From positions 1 through 64,000 of the forward strand of contig UQYV01000013.1 in NCBI GenBank assembly GCA_900545245.1: a DNA stretch of 64,000 nucleotides. Reading direction: 5' to 3'. The stretch comes from an uncultured Bacteroidales bacterium. GTDB lineage: Bacteria > Bacteroidota > Bacteroidia > Bacteroidales > UBA932. Positions 9,658 through 19,058 of the stretch are shown here, piece after piece. Every line of letters begins with the position of its first letter. Position 1 is the stretch's first letter. The translations under genes were made by a program, and so were the position numbers. The notes beneath the pieces are model-generated. The model was not told the DNA's origin. It searched no databases and saw only the letters and a program-made list of their open reading frames with translations.

Positions 9658-11697
9658 TTATAGTTTTACAATAAGATGTCGAGATTCTATGGCGTTCTTA
9701 TCAAGAACATCGGCTCCTGCAAATAGGTAGACATAAATAGGCTTGCCGTCCTCAAGACGCTTGTCTGGGAGGGAGAACTCGGCTTCGAGCGCTGACTCCC
9801 CTTTGCCGAACGGTACCGCAATACAGTGTGCATCGCCCATGTTTGCAGTAATCTGAACCTTGGTCGAGATGTCTATCACGGCAGCACATGGTAGCACCTC
9901 GCCGTTTTCAACCGTCGCGCGACACAGCAGTTTCCGTGTCTTCCGGAACAGACCGGCCTTTTCCGTCACGACCTCGGCGCTCAGATCAACCTTCACTGGA
10001 TTCAGTCTCAGCTCCGGAAGCGGCTCCATGGTAAAACAGCGCATTTTTTCTACGATTTCGCGGCGTTCAGGCACAGTGACCGCCCTGTTGAACTTTCGCT
10101 TAAGTTCCAGATATTCATCATAATGCGCCTCAAAGAATGTTATTTGTTCCTTTTTCGCTGTCAGAACATCCTGAAAGCCGTTCACCGTCTTCATCAGTTC
10201 GGCAGCGTCTTCAGCAAGGCGATTTATTCTCTCAACGACGTGACGGGCACCGTTCACTGACATCACAGACTGAAAAGTCATCTGGAGTTCATCAAGTTCT
10301 GTCAGCTGAACACGAACATCGGCCTTTGCTGACCCTGTCGCATCCCCAGGAAGGTTATATGCTACAAGTTTCTCCCTCGCGTCATTGAACCGGCTCGTCG
10401 CAAGACAACTATCAGCCATGCCCAGCATCTCATCCAAACGCCTAATATCCGCATCCACGAGCTCTTTCAAATAAGGGACAGAAGACTCCATAGCTGTCCA
10501 TAACTGCCTGATTTTAGACGCCGATGCAACCCATGCCGTAACCGCAAGGCGGCTCTTCCGTTCACGCGAAACGATTTTGTCATATTCCGAGAAATCCTCG
10601 GCAACGCTGTCCCAATCGGTCGGGAACTTCTTGTAAACATCCTGCAGCGCATAACTTTGAAGGCATGTGCCGGGAACATTGCCGAGAGCTGCCTTTACCA
10701 TAGAGGCGAACTTGTCGTCATCGAAAGCCGCACCGCAAAGTATGGCGAGTTTCAGGGAGTTTTTCCCCGTAGCCGCACGGACATACGAGCCTATCTCCGA
10801 CATCGCCTTATTTACCGTATCCCCAAATATGGACTCCAGCAGGCTACGCGGTATATGGCATGAATAACTCGCGTCTGGGTCGTGGGAATAGCGGAAATCA
10901 CCGATATCAAAGTCATCGTTCTGATTCTTGTAAAAAGAAAACCATTTGTCAGCATTCACCATCTGGTAGAGATATTCACGCTGTCTGCGCGCCCTGTCAG
11001 CAGTAAGAAAGCCACGGTTCTTGTCCACGGTATCCACAACACAACGGACAAGCGCTTGCTTGAGCGGCGCGTCACCTATCCCGGAAACAACCTTGCAGTC
11101 ACCGCCCGACAGCCACGTCTCTCCGTCATAAACGCAAGTCGTCAGCCTGAGCGAATTTGCCGCAGAAGTGATCACGGCAATGTAGTCACCGAAGGCGAAC
11201 TCCTCGGCACGGCTCCCGACAACATACGAAAGAACCATGTCCGTAGGCGTCTCGGAAAATGAGACAGGAAGGAACCCCTCACCCTTCATCCTTTCCATGA
11301 ACGCCTTTCTGGCAGGGAATTCCAAAGACTCCGCAAACACGAAACCGGTCGGAATCACCTTGTCCTTGACAGCCGTCTCCCGCAGGAAGAAATCGGAAAG
11401 TTTATTTGTGACGCCACTCAGCCGCAGCAAGTCGAAATAAGGAAGTTCCTTTCCGAAAACAGTGGCCTTCGAGCCGGCGCCGACCTTTCTGCAAAAATCG
11501 CCATAGTACCCGAAACTCCCTTTATCGACCTCTGTCTTGTATTTCCAGCCATAGTCGACAACATTGTCTGAAGAATAAAAATACAGAGGAATCCTGCTAT
11601 CGCCATCTTCGGAAAGCAGGAAAGTTCTCCCATCGGCATCATAAACCACCGGCAGGAGAAAATCCTCTTCAACAAGAATTAAAAGAATCGGCTTCAT
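9658..11697 (-). CDS. Degenerate Hsp70/actin-fold protein with C-terminal coiled coil and beta domain
   Basis: A 679-residue protein of no named family. The stretch from about residue 150 to 345 follows the second half of an Hsp70 nucleotide-binding domain. A strand-loop-strand near residue 170 (DYIAVITSAANSLRLTTCVYDG) sits where DnaK has its phosphate-2 loop. A helix-rich part follows, then a segment (SLLESIFGDTVNKAMSEI) leading to LAILCGAAFDDDKF near residue 320, which sits where DnaK has its adenosine motif. The glycines and Asp needed for ATP binding are mostly missing, and no clear phosphate-1 loop is seen at the N-terminus, so this looks like a pseudo-ATPase. Residues about 390-570 are coiled-coil, and about 580-679 look like a beta-sandwich. 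It directly follows the intact Hsp70-like gene (5-base gap). A paired active/inactive Hsp70 arrangement is my inference. Confidence 0.6.
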   Translation of the reverse strand: MKPILLILVEEDFLLPVVYDADGRTFLLSEDGDSRIPLYFYSSDNVVDYGWKYKTEVDKGSFGYYGDFCRKVGAGSKATVFGKELPYFDLLRLSGVTNKLSDFFLRETAVKDKVIPTGFVFAESLEFPARKAFMERMKGEGFLPVSFSETPTDMVLSYVVGSRAEEFAFGDYIAVITSAANSLRLTTCVYDGETWLSGGDCKVVSGIGDAPLKQALVRCVVDTVDKNRGFLTADRARRQREYLYQMVNADKWFSFYKNQNDDFDIGDFRYSHDPDASYSCHIPRSLLESIFGDTVNKAMSEIGSYVRAATGKNSLKLAILCGAAFDDDKFASMVKAALGNVPGTCLQSYALQDVYKKFPTDWDSVAEDFSEYDKIVSRERKSRLAVTAWVASASKIRQLWTAMESSVPYLKELVDADIRRLDEMLGMADSCLATSRFNDAREKLVAYNLPGDATGSAKADVRVQLTELDELQMTFQSVMSVNGARHVVERINRLAEDAAELMKTVNGFQDVLTAKKEQITFFEAHYDEYLELKRKFNRAVTVPERREIVEKMRCFTMEPLPELRLNPVKVDLSAEVVTEKAGLFRKTRKLLCRATVENGEVLPCAAVIDISTKVQITANMGDAHCIAVPFGKGESALEAEFSLPDKRLEDGKPIYVYLFAGADVLDKNAIESRHLIVKL

Positions 11698-11702
11698 ATC
11701 CC

Positions 11703-14700
11703 TCAGCGCAATTCGTCCGCAACCACATTGAGCAGCGTGTCATTGAGATAGCTCAACGCCTCTGCGATGATTAGCGGCATTTTGTAGGTCGCTCCTTCAT
11801 CCGCGTGTGCCAGATATTTGAGATATTCCGGATCATTCTGCATGTAAAGGGCCGCCCGGATATTGCTCCGTCCGCTTTCCAAGGCGGAAACATTCTTCAC
11901 AAGCCCAGCATTTCCAACAAATGAGATAAAGGTATCAAGGAACTTGTTTATATTATGACGCTCAGACGGGAATTCCATAGTCATGCCATTGGCAAACATA
12001 TCATCCGGAATCACATCAGACGCGTTGAGTTCACGAACGCCGGTTGAACTTGTGTATTTCAGTCCGGATTCTCCGATAATATCAAAATTCTCAACGATTC
12101 TGATACCTTCTTCATCCTTCTTTATTTTCAATCCATTAATATGATTGGAAGAGAGTCCCATAGCGACTTCGGACTTATTCTCCCTCAAATCCGACTTATT
12201 GAAATGGAAGGTGACGTCAGGCATGTCAAGTCCAAGCCTAAAGCATTTCCCATAATACGCCTCAGCCCTCGAAACCCCGAATTTAGCATTAACCCATTCG
12301 AAAAGTCGCCCGCCTTTCCCATAATACTTCATTTCCACAGACTTAATGATGTTCTGATAGCCATTCTTCTCTATTGCATTTCTCACAAGCATGCCGGAGT
12401 AGAAAAGAAGGATTCCCGTCACATATGTTGGAAGAGCGAACACGGCTGGTACAGCAAGCTGCATAGCGACATAGAATTCGTTGAAATCATTCTCTGTACT
12501 GAGCTGATCAAAGACGTTGTTCAGATAATGAGATGCTCTCTCGGACAATTTAGGATTCGGGCTGATTATATCTTCTATGTTAAGTACTTTTATGCGTCCT
12601 CTCAGACCGTTATGGAAATCATAGACCGCTTTCCTGAATTTTGCGGAGGAATTGATCGCCTTAAAGAAGAACCCGCTCGCCATCCGGACGGAACTCTGCG
12701 CAAGAAGTTCCTTCGCCTGATTCATGATGAAAATATCACTTGTCGAGCCTCCGACATCTATTCCAAAGAACAATTGCGAACTGTTTTCCAATGAAATTCT
12801 GCCCGGGCCCGCAGCATAAGCCGCATCGGCTTCCGCCTCGGTGTAGCAAGAATCATTCAGATTGACCTCCATATACCGTTCTGAAGATAAATTGCAATAT
12901 GGAGAGTTCAACGTGGCCGCCTTCTGGAAAATAGTGGACAACGCACTGACATCCGGCCCGGACATGGCTGTCGGGAACGACCACCTCAACTCTTTAGGAT
13001 AGAGGCCATTAGCAAGCAGGTCGGCGCATATCTGATACCATAGCATTTGAGTAAAAGATGCCTTGATGTTATTGAAACGCTCATCGGAAAGCCATTTCAT
13101 ATTATAATACATCCGTCCGGCATTTGTTGTAATCGAATGATCATCCATATCATTGATGATGATATTACATTCGTTCACCTGAACTGCTGCCGACAAAGCC
13201 TGATCCTCATTTGCGGCAAGATATACCGAATCATGTTCGAGAAGCCAAGACTTGACCTGTCCGTTCGGATTGAGTGTTCCCTCATTCGAAACAAATAGAA
13301 GTTCATCCTTCTCTGCCATTGAACGCGACGGTTTGTCAAAGCCTACAAGTGCAAGCCGTCTGTTTTCAAATGTCACAGGAATAGGAGTGGCGCTCATCTC
13401 CTGAAGATAGTATGCGCAGGAATTGGTACTGCCGAAATCGAATCCGACAATTGCAGCGCCCAATCCTCCTGTGTGGATGTTATCCATATTCTTAAGATAT
13501 GCACTGTCCCCGAAACCATTTGCCCCATCATCGCTGCGTTCGGTCTTGATGATAAGTTTCCCAGCCTCAGAATCGCTACCCTCGACATTAACGAAAACAT
13601 CAACGGCAAAAAGAGGTGTAGTAGACTCTATTATTTCGTATTTATGCATTGTCGTGGAGACTCTTCCAACAGGATATTCAATGATTCTTGTCTCCGCCCC
13701 TCCCTCGAAACGAGGTCTCATTCTGACCCCAGCGACATTTTGCGGGAACTCACTGTAATAGAAATACTTCTGCCATTTCTGAGATTTAAAGTTAGGCCAA
13801 GCGAGCACCTTCCCGTCTTCAGGAATGACATTGATACGATAGGTTCTCTTGCAGATTGGTACTAGATCTCCTGTCATATCCAGTTTTGCCTTGAGTTCAA
13901 CGTCCACAAATGTGCCGTTAACGGTGGCGAACAGCTTTACATTCTCATTATTGTTCGCGGACACCATTTTCTGGATGTTGTTTCGGAATATGGTCAAGGC
14001 CTTTTCAGACAAAGGAATGGCAAAGTAATATCCCTGATTATAGAGATAATACACAGGAGATTTCGAGTAGTCGCGTAGAGCATCACCGGAGGCTTTCCAT
14101 GCCGCAAGGACTTCTCCTTGAAGGAGAATCTCAGAACTGCTTAATTCTGCGCAGTTTGCACCGGCAGCCGTAAAAATAGCATCATCCGAGAAATAGAACG
14201 TTCGCTCGTTGTCCAGCAATTTTGCCAACGGTCCCTCAGGCATAGGAACAGAAATAGGAATGCTGCTGTTGACCGATTTGCCTGCCCTTGAGATCCTTAC
14301 TGCAAGCTCATCTTTCCATTCTGTCAGACAGTCCTGCCAATGCTCCAAGGCCGAACGGATTTCGACGTTTGGCTTATTGTGGGTTCGACAAAGTTCCATT
14401 AGATAATCCTGATAGTATTTATCTGGATTCACTGACATAACGTCCTGACTGCGGATAAGCATCATGCTGATGTTGTTGAGGAAAGAATACAGCCGCTGCG
14501 CATCCTCGACTTTGAAATCAGCATCGCCGAGTATCATCGGATCAGAAAACTTTCCATCAACAATCCATGGGATATCATCCTTATCTTGTGTCGAAAGGCG
14601 ATAGCTCACCGATGCGAAAAGTAGATTGTACGGAGTTGTTGCTCCGACAGCAAGCCTTCGTCCGTCGCTAGTCTTATAGTAAAGAATCTGAATACACGGA

Positions 14701-15167
14701 GGATTACCCTCGTCAAGCACATCAGGCTTTAGCTTCCAAAGAAAGGACTCGTCAAAGAGCATTTTGCCATAAGTATCAAGAACACTCATGTCCCCGTAAG
14801 CCTCGGCAATTCCGCTGCCCTTAAGATCTATCTTTTTTGAGAACTCGAAACTGTCTGGATGAAGTGCATAAGCCGCAATCAGACCGCGCCATTCGGATAT
14901 AAAGATTTTATAGCATTCGTCCAGAACAGTGCTTCCAAGAGCAGAACGCCTTTGCATGAATGCGTTTTTTGTAATAAGGACACGGGACCACGGAGATGGA
15001 ACACCAGAAATCATTGCCCTGTAAAGTTCCTGCTGGTCTGCGGCATCTCCGGAGGAGGTGACAATTCCTTTGATAAGGTTCGTCACAGTTGTCGGCTCCA
15101 TTGATTTCCATCTGTCAAAATCGCCGGTTGTTCCCACCGCGCCATTTGAATGTATAAGAAAATTCAT
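11703..15167 (-). CDS. Large Hsp70/actin-superfamily ATPase
   Basis: An 1154-residue protein. The first 560 or so residues form an extension I cannot name, rich in Trp/Tyr and beta-strand-like pieces. After this comes an Hsp70/actin-type ATPase: GFDFGSTNS near residue 575 is the phosphate-1 loop, and FGIDVGGSTSDIFIM near residue 800 is the phosphate-2 loop. Both are intact, so ATP binding is expected. The linker between them is longer than in DnaK. There is no DnaK-like substrate-binding domain; the C-terminus is mixed helical. No signal peptide is present, so it should be cytoplasmic. It lies 20 bases after the tubulin-like gene and just before the degenerate Hsp70-like gene. Together with the tubulin-like protein it gives the operon both classical cytoskeleton folds. 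Confidence 0.8.
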   Translation of the reverse strand: MNFLIHSNGAVGTTGDFDRWKSMEPTTVTNLIKGIVTSSGDAADQQELYRAMISGVPSPWSRVLITKNAFMQRRSALGSTVLDECYKIFISEWRGLIAAYALHPDSFEFSKKIDLKGSGIAEAYGDMSVLDTYGKMLFDESFLWKLKPDVLDEGNPPCIQILYYKTSDGRRLAVGATTPYNLLFASVSYRLSTQDKDDIPWIVDGKFSDPMILGDADFKVEDAQRLYSFLNNISMMLIRSQDVMSVNPDKYYQDYLMELCRTHNKPNVEIRSALEHWQDCLTEWKDELAVRISRAGKSVNSSIPISVPMPEGPLAKLLDNERTFYFSDDAIFTAAGANCAELSSSEILLQGEVLAAWKASGDALRDYSKSPVYYLYNQGYYFAIPLSEKALTIFRNNIQKMVSANNNENVKLFATVNGTFVDVELKAKLDMTGDLVPICKRTYRINVIPEDGKVLAWPNFKSQKWQKYFYYSEFPQNVAGVRMRPRFEGGAETRIIEYPVGRVSTTMHKYEIIESTTPLFAVDVFVNVEGSDSEAGKLIIKTERSDDGANGFGDSAYLKNMDNIHTGGLGAAIVGFDFGSTNSCAYYLQEMSATPIPVTFENRRLALVGFDKPSRSMAEKDELLFVSNEGTLNPNGQVKSWLLEHDSVYLAANEDQALSAAVQVNECNIIINDMDDHSITTNAGRMYYNMKWLSDERFNNIKASFTQMLWYQICADLLANGLYPKELRWSFPTAMSGPDVSALSTIFQKAATLNSPYCNLSSERYMEVNLNDSCYTEAEADAAYAAGPGRISLENSSQLFFGIDVGGSTSDIFIMNQAKELLAQSSVRMASGFFFKAINSSAKFRKAVYDFHNGLRGRIKVLNIEDIISPNPKLSERASHYLNNVFDQLSTENDFNEFYVAMQLAVPAVFALPTYVTGILLFYSGMLVRNAIEKNGYQNIIKSVEMKYYGKGGRLFEWVNAKFGVSRAEAYYGKCFRLGLDMPDVTFHFNKSDLRENKSEVAMGLSSNHINGLKIKKDEEGIRIVENFDIIGESGLKYTSSTGVRELNASDVIPDDMFANGMTMEFPSERHNINKFLDTFISFVGNAGLVKNVSALESGRSNIRAALYMQNDPEYLKYLAHADEGATYKMPLIIAEALSYLNDTLLNVVADELR

Positions 15168-15187
15168 AAGGATAGTTCGCTGTTTAG

Positions 15188-16726
15188 TTATTTGTAATAA
15201 AGTCCGGTCAAAGTGGCGTATGACCTAGAAATCATGTCGTCAAAACTGTCCGTACCGCCTCCGATTTTGTTGAAAGCCTTTTTGACGACATCGAAGCGGC
15301 TTTCAATGAGTCCGACATTAAACTGAGGAGGATTGTCCCCAGCATAAAGATCCTTATTAAACTTGAAGCCGGAAAGGTCCTTTTTTGTTCTGCAACTGAA
15401 TAGAGTATCCTTAAACATTATTCCGTCACCACCCCGCCCCTTGTACATCTGCGGAAGCCATCCGTCAACAAGACACTCATTGGAGTCTATCTGATAAACA
15501 AGCATGGTCCAGTACTTTACAAGGTTCTTGAACTGCTCGCTGTCAACGTTGACCTGCGAGAACATATTTGGCGTCTGAGCAACATTGTCATAAAATGCGT
15601 ACGACGTCTCCAAGACAGCTGCCGCGACTGCCGCACCGAGCTTTTTCTTGAAAATATCGCTGTCCTCCTGCCAGAACAGAGGGAAATCAAGTTTGGAATC
15701 GGCATCATCGTGAGATATGAAGAATGCTCGGTTGCCGTTGTCTTCGGAAAAAGCATTGTCCTTAGCGGTCTCCTTGAAGAAATTGTAAGCAGCCGAGGCG
15801 GCTATAAGTTCCATAAAGTCGGCTGGGTTCTTCTGAGTGCTTCCGCCTACGGAACTTTTGACTTTCGAGTTCTGGTCTTCCCCGTTATTGTATGACCTCT
15901 GCGATGCGCGCCCGAGAAGATACATCCGATTGTAGGTCGAATTGACCGTCACGTCATTATTGTAGAACATAAGCGCAGCCTGGGAATTGACGGCAAAATT
16001 GTTGCTCTTAGCCACCACCTGCCCATTAGAGTCAGGATTATCAAACTGGAAATAGTTGGTGAGCACCATTGTCCCATATGGGTGGTCAGAAACAGAAATC
16101 TCTGGAACCCCCATCACCGAAGCAGCAGCTCTGAGAGCAAGCGGAATGATTGGAATTGAAGAAGCGCCCGTGCCGCCGAAGACGGAGCCGAAAATAAACA
16201 CAGGAGCATGTACACTTTGGGAAAGGGCATTTATTATCTCGGATATTCCGTTCGCCTTCTGTTGCGTGCTTTCGTATGCAGCTTTTACGATAGCGTAATA
16301 CATGAGCATAGAACCCATCTGTGTCTGAGCCCTATATCCCTCCTTCAACGGCATGTCGCGTACATCCGCATCGACAAAAAGATCAATCAGGTCAGCGACA
16401 GGAGAATCGGCCCTATGCGCAGATGCCGCTGCGTACTTTGATATAGTGCCGAATGTGTCGCTGTCCGTGTATCCCGGAGTGAACTCATGGTAATTGATTT
16501 TCGCGCTAAAGAAAGTGGAGGACTTCTTCGTTCCACCATTCACAGACCTATAACAGTTGACAAGGGAACGGAGTCGGTCAAAATTTCCGTTGCCCTGATC
16601 TGTGTCAAGTGCAAGCATCTCCACCTCCGTACTATCGAACATTCCTACCGCGCAAGTATGCACGAAACTCTCAAGGCAGCGCATTCCTGTGCCACCGATT
16701 CCAATTACGAATATTTTTTCGGGCAT
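15188..16726 (-). CDS. Tubulin/FtsZ-superfamily protein (Tubulin_2-like)
   Basis: A 512-residue protein of the tubulin-like family often annotated 'tubulin-like domain-containing protein'. The N-terminal Rossmann start is IFVIGIGGTGMR (residues 5-16). The tubulin signature loop appears as FGGTGASS at about residues 183-190, a variant of the GGGTG[S/T]G loop that contacts GTP phosphates. Its context (VFIFGSVFGGTG) matches the end of strand S4 in FtsZ and tubulin. The C-terminal half is divergent and I see no clear T7 catalytic loop. It is longer than FtsZ's core and has no membrane segment. It lies 2 bases after the four-helix membrane protein gene, which could anchor it. GTP binding is likely; polymer formation cannot be judged from sequence. 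Confidence 0.82.
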   Translation of the reverse strand: MPEKIFVIGIGGTGMRCLESFVHTCAVGMFDSTEVEMLALDTDQGNGNFDRLRSLVNCYRSVNGGTKKSSTFFSAKINYHEFTPGYTDSDTFGTISKYAAASAHRADSPVADLIDLFVDADVRDMPLKEGYRAQTQMGSMLMYYAIVKAAYESTQQKANGISEIINALSQSVHAPVFIFGSVFGGTGASSIPIIPLALRAAASVMGVPEISVSDHPYGTMVLTNYFQFDNPDSNGQVVAKSNNFAVNSQAALMFYNNDVTVNSTYNRMYLLGRASQRSYNNGEDQNSKVKSSVGGSTQKNPADFMELIAASAAYNFFKETAKDNAFSEDNGNRAFFISHDDADSKLDFPLFWQEDSDIFKKKLGAAVAAAVLETSYAFYDNVAQTPNMFSQVNVDSEQFKNLVKYWTMLVYQIDSNECLVDGWLPQMYKGRGGDGIMFKDTLFSCRTKKDLSGFKFNKDLYAGDNPPQFNVGLIESRFDVVKKAFNKIGGGTDSFDDMISRSYATLTGLYYK

Positions 16727-16728
16727 GG

Positions 16729-17121
16729 CTATTTTTCTTTTTTAGGGAAAATTGACTCAAGCTTTGACCCCACAGGGCACACCTTTACAATAATGAAGCT
16801 TACGAGAGCGTAGAAAATCCCGCTGATTACAGAAGCGACGGCCATGTGCATCACATACTTTCCGACGAATGCCGGAACCTTGATGCTTCTCATGAAGAAA
16901 AGCCAGTCGAATCCGACGGAGACAAGGATCGTGACAGCGCAAAGAACGAAATACCACACGCGGCGGGTATGTCCCGAACTATCATTCTTGCCACCATTCC
17001 ATTTAATAAGATTTGCGACAAGCACAAGAACCAGAACAAATGCTACGGCTATAATGATATCATAGATGTAGGTTGAAAGAATTGCCTGCTGAAGTGCAGG
17101 AGCTGTTTTGATTGGTGCCAT
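16729..17121 (-). CDS. Small integral membrane protein with four predicted helices
   Basis: A 130-residue protein with about four hydrophobic helices (near residues 18-42, 55-75, 83-95 and 93-115) and a Lys-rich C-terminal tail (PVGSKLESIFPKKEK). There is no recognisable domain. The short soluble tail would face the cytoplasm if the usual positive-inside pattern holds. It sits between the vWA-like lipoprotein gene (32-base gap) and the tubulin-like gene (2-base gap). It could therefore be the membrane anchor of the tubulin-like protein; that is inference from position. In size it resembles the inner-membrane components of envelope-spanning machines, but no homology is claimed. Confidence 0.7.
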   Translation of the reverse strand: MAPIKTAPALQQAILSTYIYDIIIAVAFVLVLVLVANLIKWNGGKNDSSGHTRRVWYFVLCAVTILVSVGFDWLFFMRSIKVPAFVGKYVMHMAVASVISGIFYALVSFIIVKVCPVGSKLESIFPKKEK

Positions 17122-17153
17122 ATACTTAAATTATTTAGTTTTATTATCATTAA

Positions 17154-18500
17154 TCAGAGTCTTGCTGTAGATATGTATATTGTGTAGATGACCTTATGCC
17201 GTGTCTCCGGATTCATCTGCGGGTCTTTGATGACCTGACTTATGCTCTCGAAGATTGACGTGTTCTGCGCATTGGCATGAGCGGCGGAAATAGAGTTCCA
17301 TTTGTAGGCTGCGCAAAGTTCTTCATTTGAAGAGAAATTGTCCTCTGCCTCCTCGACAACGAAGTCAACCTTCAACAAGTTTGGAACTTCATTAGAGAGA
17401 GCATCGCCGACCCCGTCAAAATTTTTGTCAAGACAAAGCACAATCTCTCCCGTTTCCTCAAATATTTCCTCATCAACCTCAAACACATCCTTCACCTGCC
17501 TAAGTTTTTCAATCTTAGGAAGACGCCCTTCGGCATACGTGCTGTCACAAAACCCCTTATATGCATCATATACCTGATAAACAACTGGTTTCACCTCATC
17601 AATCCGATAACAGTCAGACTCGCTTCTGTCAACGAAAAGGCCACGGAACACATAGCGAATGTCGACATCCTCCCCGTCAAGAAAACTTCTTATATCCTTC
17701 CAGCCCATTCCGTATTCCTGAACCTCAAAACCGGCAGTTGCCTGGCATTTGTCGGAAACAGGAGAAAGAGACTCGTTTATATTCGGATAGTCCTTGATAA
17801 ACTTCATAGCCGGAACTCCGTTACTCAGATGAAGCATCTTGACCCGGCTGTCGTCCGGAGCGCTACGGGAAAAGCGATCATGGACATTATTGGATTTGGA
17901 AGCGTCCGTGAAGAGCATATAATAGCGGTACTTAGAATACCGTCCCCTTTCAAGATACGGTTCGCTGTAAATGTAGATGTCATGTCCATTGCGAAGCCAC
18001 TCGCGGAACTCCTCCGCCAGGTAAGGATTGTTCAAGTTGTCCTTAACGGCGCCCTGAAGAAAATACTCGCCGTCCGTAATGAGCACAGCCTGATGGTTTC
18101 CTGCTACAATCTGACGCACGGCCTGCTTGATATCAGCATGGTTCACCTCGGAAATTGTGCTCAGAAGCTGATAGACCTTCTGACGGTCATTAGTCTCTCT
18201 GGTGATTTTCGACCCCTTGATGGACCAGAACACAGGAGAGCAGTCAACGATTGCAGGATGGGTTGCCGCATAATACGCTGAGTTTCGGGCCTCTGCAACA
18301 CAAGTCGAGTAGTCGATAAACAAGTCCACCGTATCACTGAGCGACGACGTTTCCTTTGGAAAATATGTCGCGTCAAAGTCTTTCAACAATGAAAGATCTT
18401 GGGTGTAGTTGATTTTCCCGAATGAGCACGATGCCACAGATACAATGATTGCAACCGCTGAAAATCCCGTGGCAAATAGATTAGTGATGCTGTGTTTCAT
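17154..18500 (-). CDS. vWA-like lipoprotein
   Basis: A 448-residue lipoprotein. I start it at the ATG at 18500 (MKHSITNL), which gives a signal peptide ending in a lipobox (VASC, near residue 24); an upstream in-frame extension has no such feature. A von Willebrand factor A-like fold is suggested by LFIDYSTC near residue 63, a variant of the DxSxS metal-site motif, and by VLITDGE near residue 141, the second metal-site loop. Predicted strands alternate with helices between them. The C-terminal third is acidic. vWA domains usually bind protein partners through a metal ion. It follows the small lipoprotein gene by 13 bases. The protein would sit in the periplasm or on the outer membrane, away from the cytoplasmic tubulin and Hsp70 partners. 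Confidence 0.7.
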   Translation of the reverse strand: MKHSITNLFATGFSAVAIIVSVASCSFGKINYTQDLSLLKDFDATYFPKETSSLSDTVDLFIDYSTCVAEARNSAYYAATHPAIVDCSPVFWSIKGSKITRETNDRQKVYQLLSTISEVNHADIKQAVRQIVAGNHQAVLITDGEYFLQGAVKDNLNNPYLAEEFREWLRNGHDIYIYSEPYLERGRYSKYRYYMLFTDASKSNNVHDRFSRSAPDDSRVKMLHLSNGVPAMKFIKDYPNINESLSPVSDKCQATAGFEVQEYGMGWKDIRSFLDGEDVDIRYVFRGLFVDRSESDCYRIDEVKPVVYQVYDAYKGFCDSTYAEGRLPKIEKLRQVKDVFEVDEEIFEETGEIVLCLDKNFDGVGDALSNEVPNLLKVDFVVEEAEDNFSSNEELCAAYKWNSISAAHANAQNTSIFESISQVIKDPQMNPETRHKVIYTIYISTARL

Positions 18501-18513
18501 TATAAATAGTTCT

Positions 18514-18903
18514 TTAGTTTTTGCCGTCATCATCGGAAAATGCGGACACAAACCCGTCAAGGAGCGACGGAAGGGCATTTCTAATCTCGTCAAACCCGTC
18601 CCGGAGAGCCTCAATTCCCTGTTTTGCTATGATACCATTAATTTTACCTATGCTTTCATAGATTTCCTTCCGTTCTTCTGGAGTATAGTAAGACTGATTC
18701 GCTTGGAATTCGCCGTTGAGCATATTGAATTCCTCTTCCAATTGCTGCCGTTCGTCACACGAAAGGTCTTCTGCCTTCTCAAACTCATCAGCGAGCTGCG
18801 AGAATCGGTCGGCCAATGATACCTGCACACACGAGACAAGCGTGCACAATATCGCGAGGAGCAAAGACAAACGGGATGCGCATAAGAGCTGTAATTTATT
18901 CAT
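18514..18903 (-). CDS. Small helical lipoprotein, first gene of the operon
   Basis: A 129-residue lipoprotein. The ATG at 18903 (MNKLQLL) gives a signal peptide with a lipobox (LVSC near residue 25); another ATG lies six bases upstream at 18909. The mature part is acidic and helical, with a coiled-coil-like stretch (FEKAEDLSCDERQQLEEEF) and a C-terminal helix ending DDDGKN. I do not recognise the family. As the first coding gene after the promoter and structured leader it is probably expressed most. It lies 13 bases upstream of the vWA-like lipoprotein gene. Confidence 0.68.
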   Translation of the reverse strand: MNKLQLLCASRLSLLLAILCTLVSCVQVSLADRFSQLADEFEKAEDLSCDERQQLEEEFNMLNGEFQANQSYYTPEERKEIYESIGKINGIIAKQGIEALRDGFDEIRNALPSLLDGFVSAFSDDDGKN

Positions 18904-18933
18904 CTGCATAAGTTTAGTTGACAACACAACACA

Positions 18934-19009
18934 AAAACGGCGCGAGCTTTCTTTATGTATCCTAAGGTATCTGCAATAACCCGCAACTACAATAAAGAAA
19001 GCCCGCACC
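18934..19009 (-). terminator. Leader intrinsic terminator (attenuator)
   Basis: On the minus strand, bases 19009-18992 can pair with 18956-18939 to give an 18-bp stem with two G-U wobbles and a loop of 35 bases. The stem is followed at once by GTTTTTGTG (18938-18930), the T-run expected of an intrinsic terminator. It lies about 30 bases upstream of the first gene of the tubulin/Hsp70/GTPase operon, so termination here would block the whole operon. The 5' arm is also part of a competing hairpin at 18983-19044, and the two cannot form together. Confidence 0.6.
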
Positions 19010-19058
19010 TTATCGGTGCGGTTTCCCTTATTACCCGTAGTTGCTTAAAATTTTGCAG
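18971..19058 (-). promoter_or_regulatory. Competing leader hairpin (possible antiterminator)
   Basis: In the minus-strand transcript a nested hairpin is built from CCGCACC/GGTGCGG (19021-19015 with 19009-19003), an AAAG/CTTT and AATAA/TTATT section, and an outer 8-bp stem GCAACTAC/GTAGTTGC (19044-19037 with 18990-18983). A further CTGCAA/TTGCAG closure lies outside these. It takes up the same bases as the 5' arm of the downstream terminator, giving two exclusive folds. An early segment complementary to the left arm (CTTATTACC, near 19080-19072) could shift the balance. The switch signal is not evident; I do not recognise a riboswitch class. A separate possibility is a stable RNA of about 195 bases ending at the terminator. 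Confidence 0.5.
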
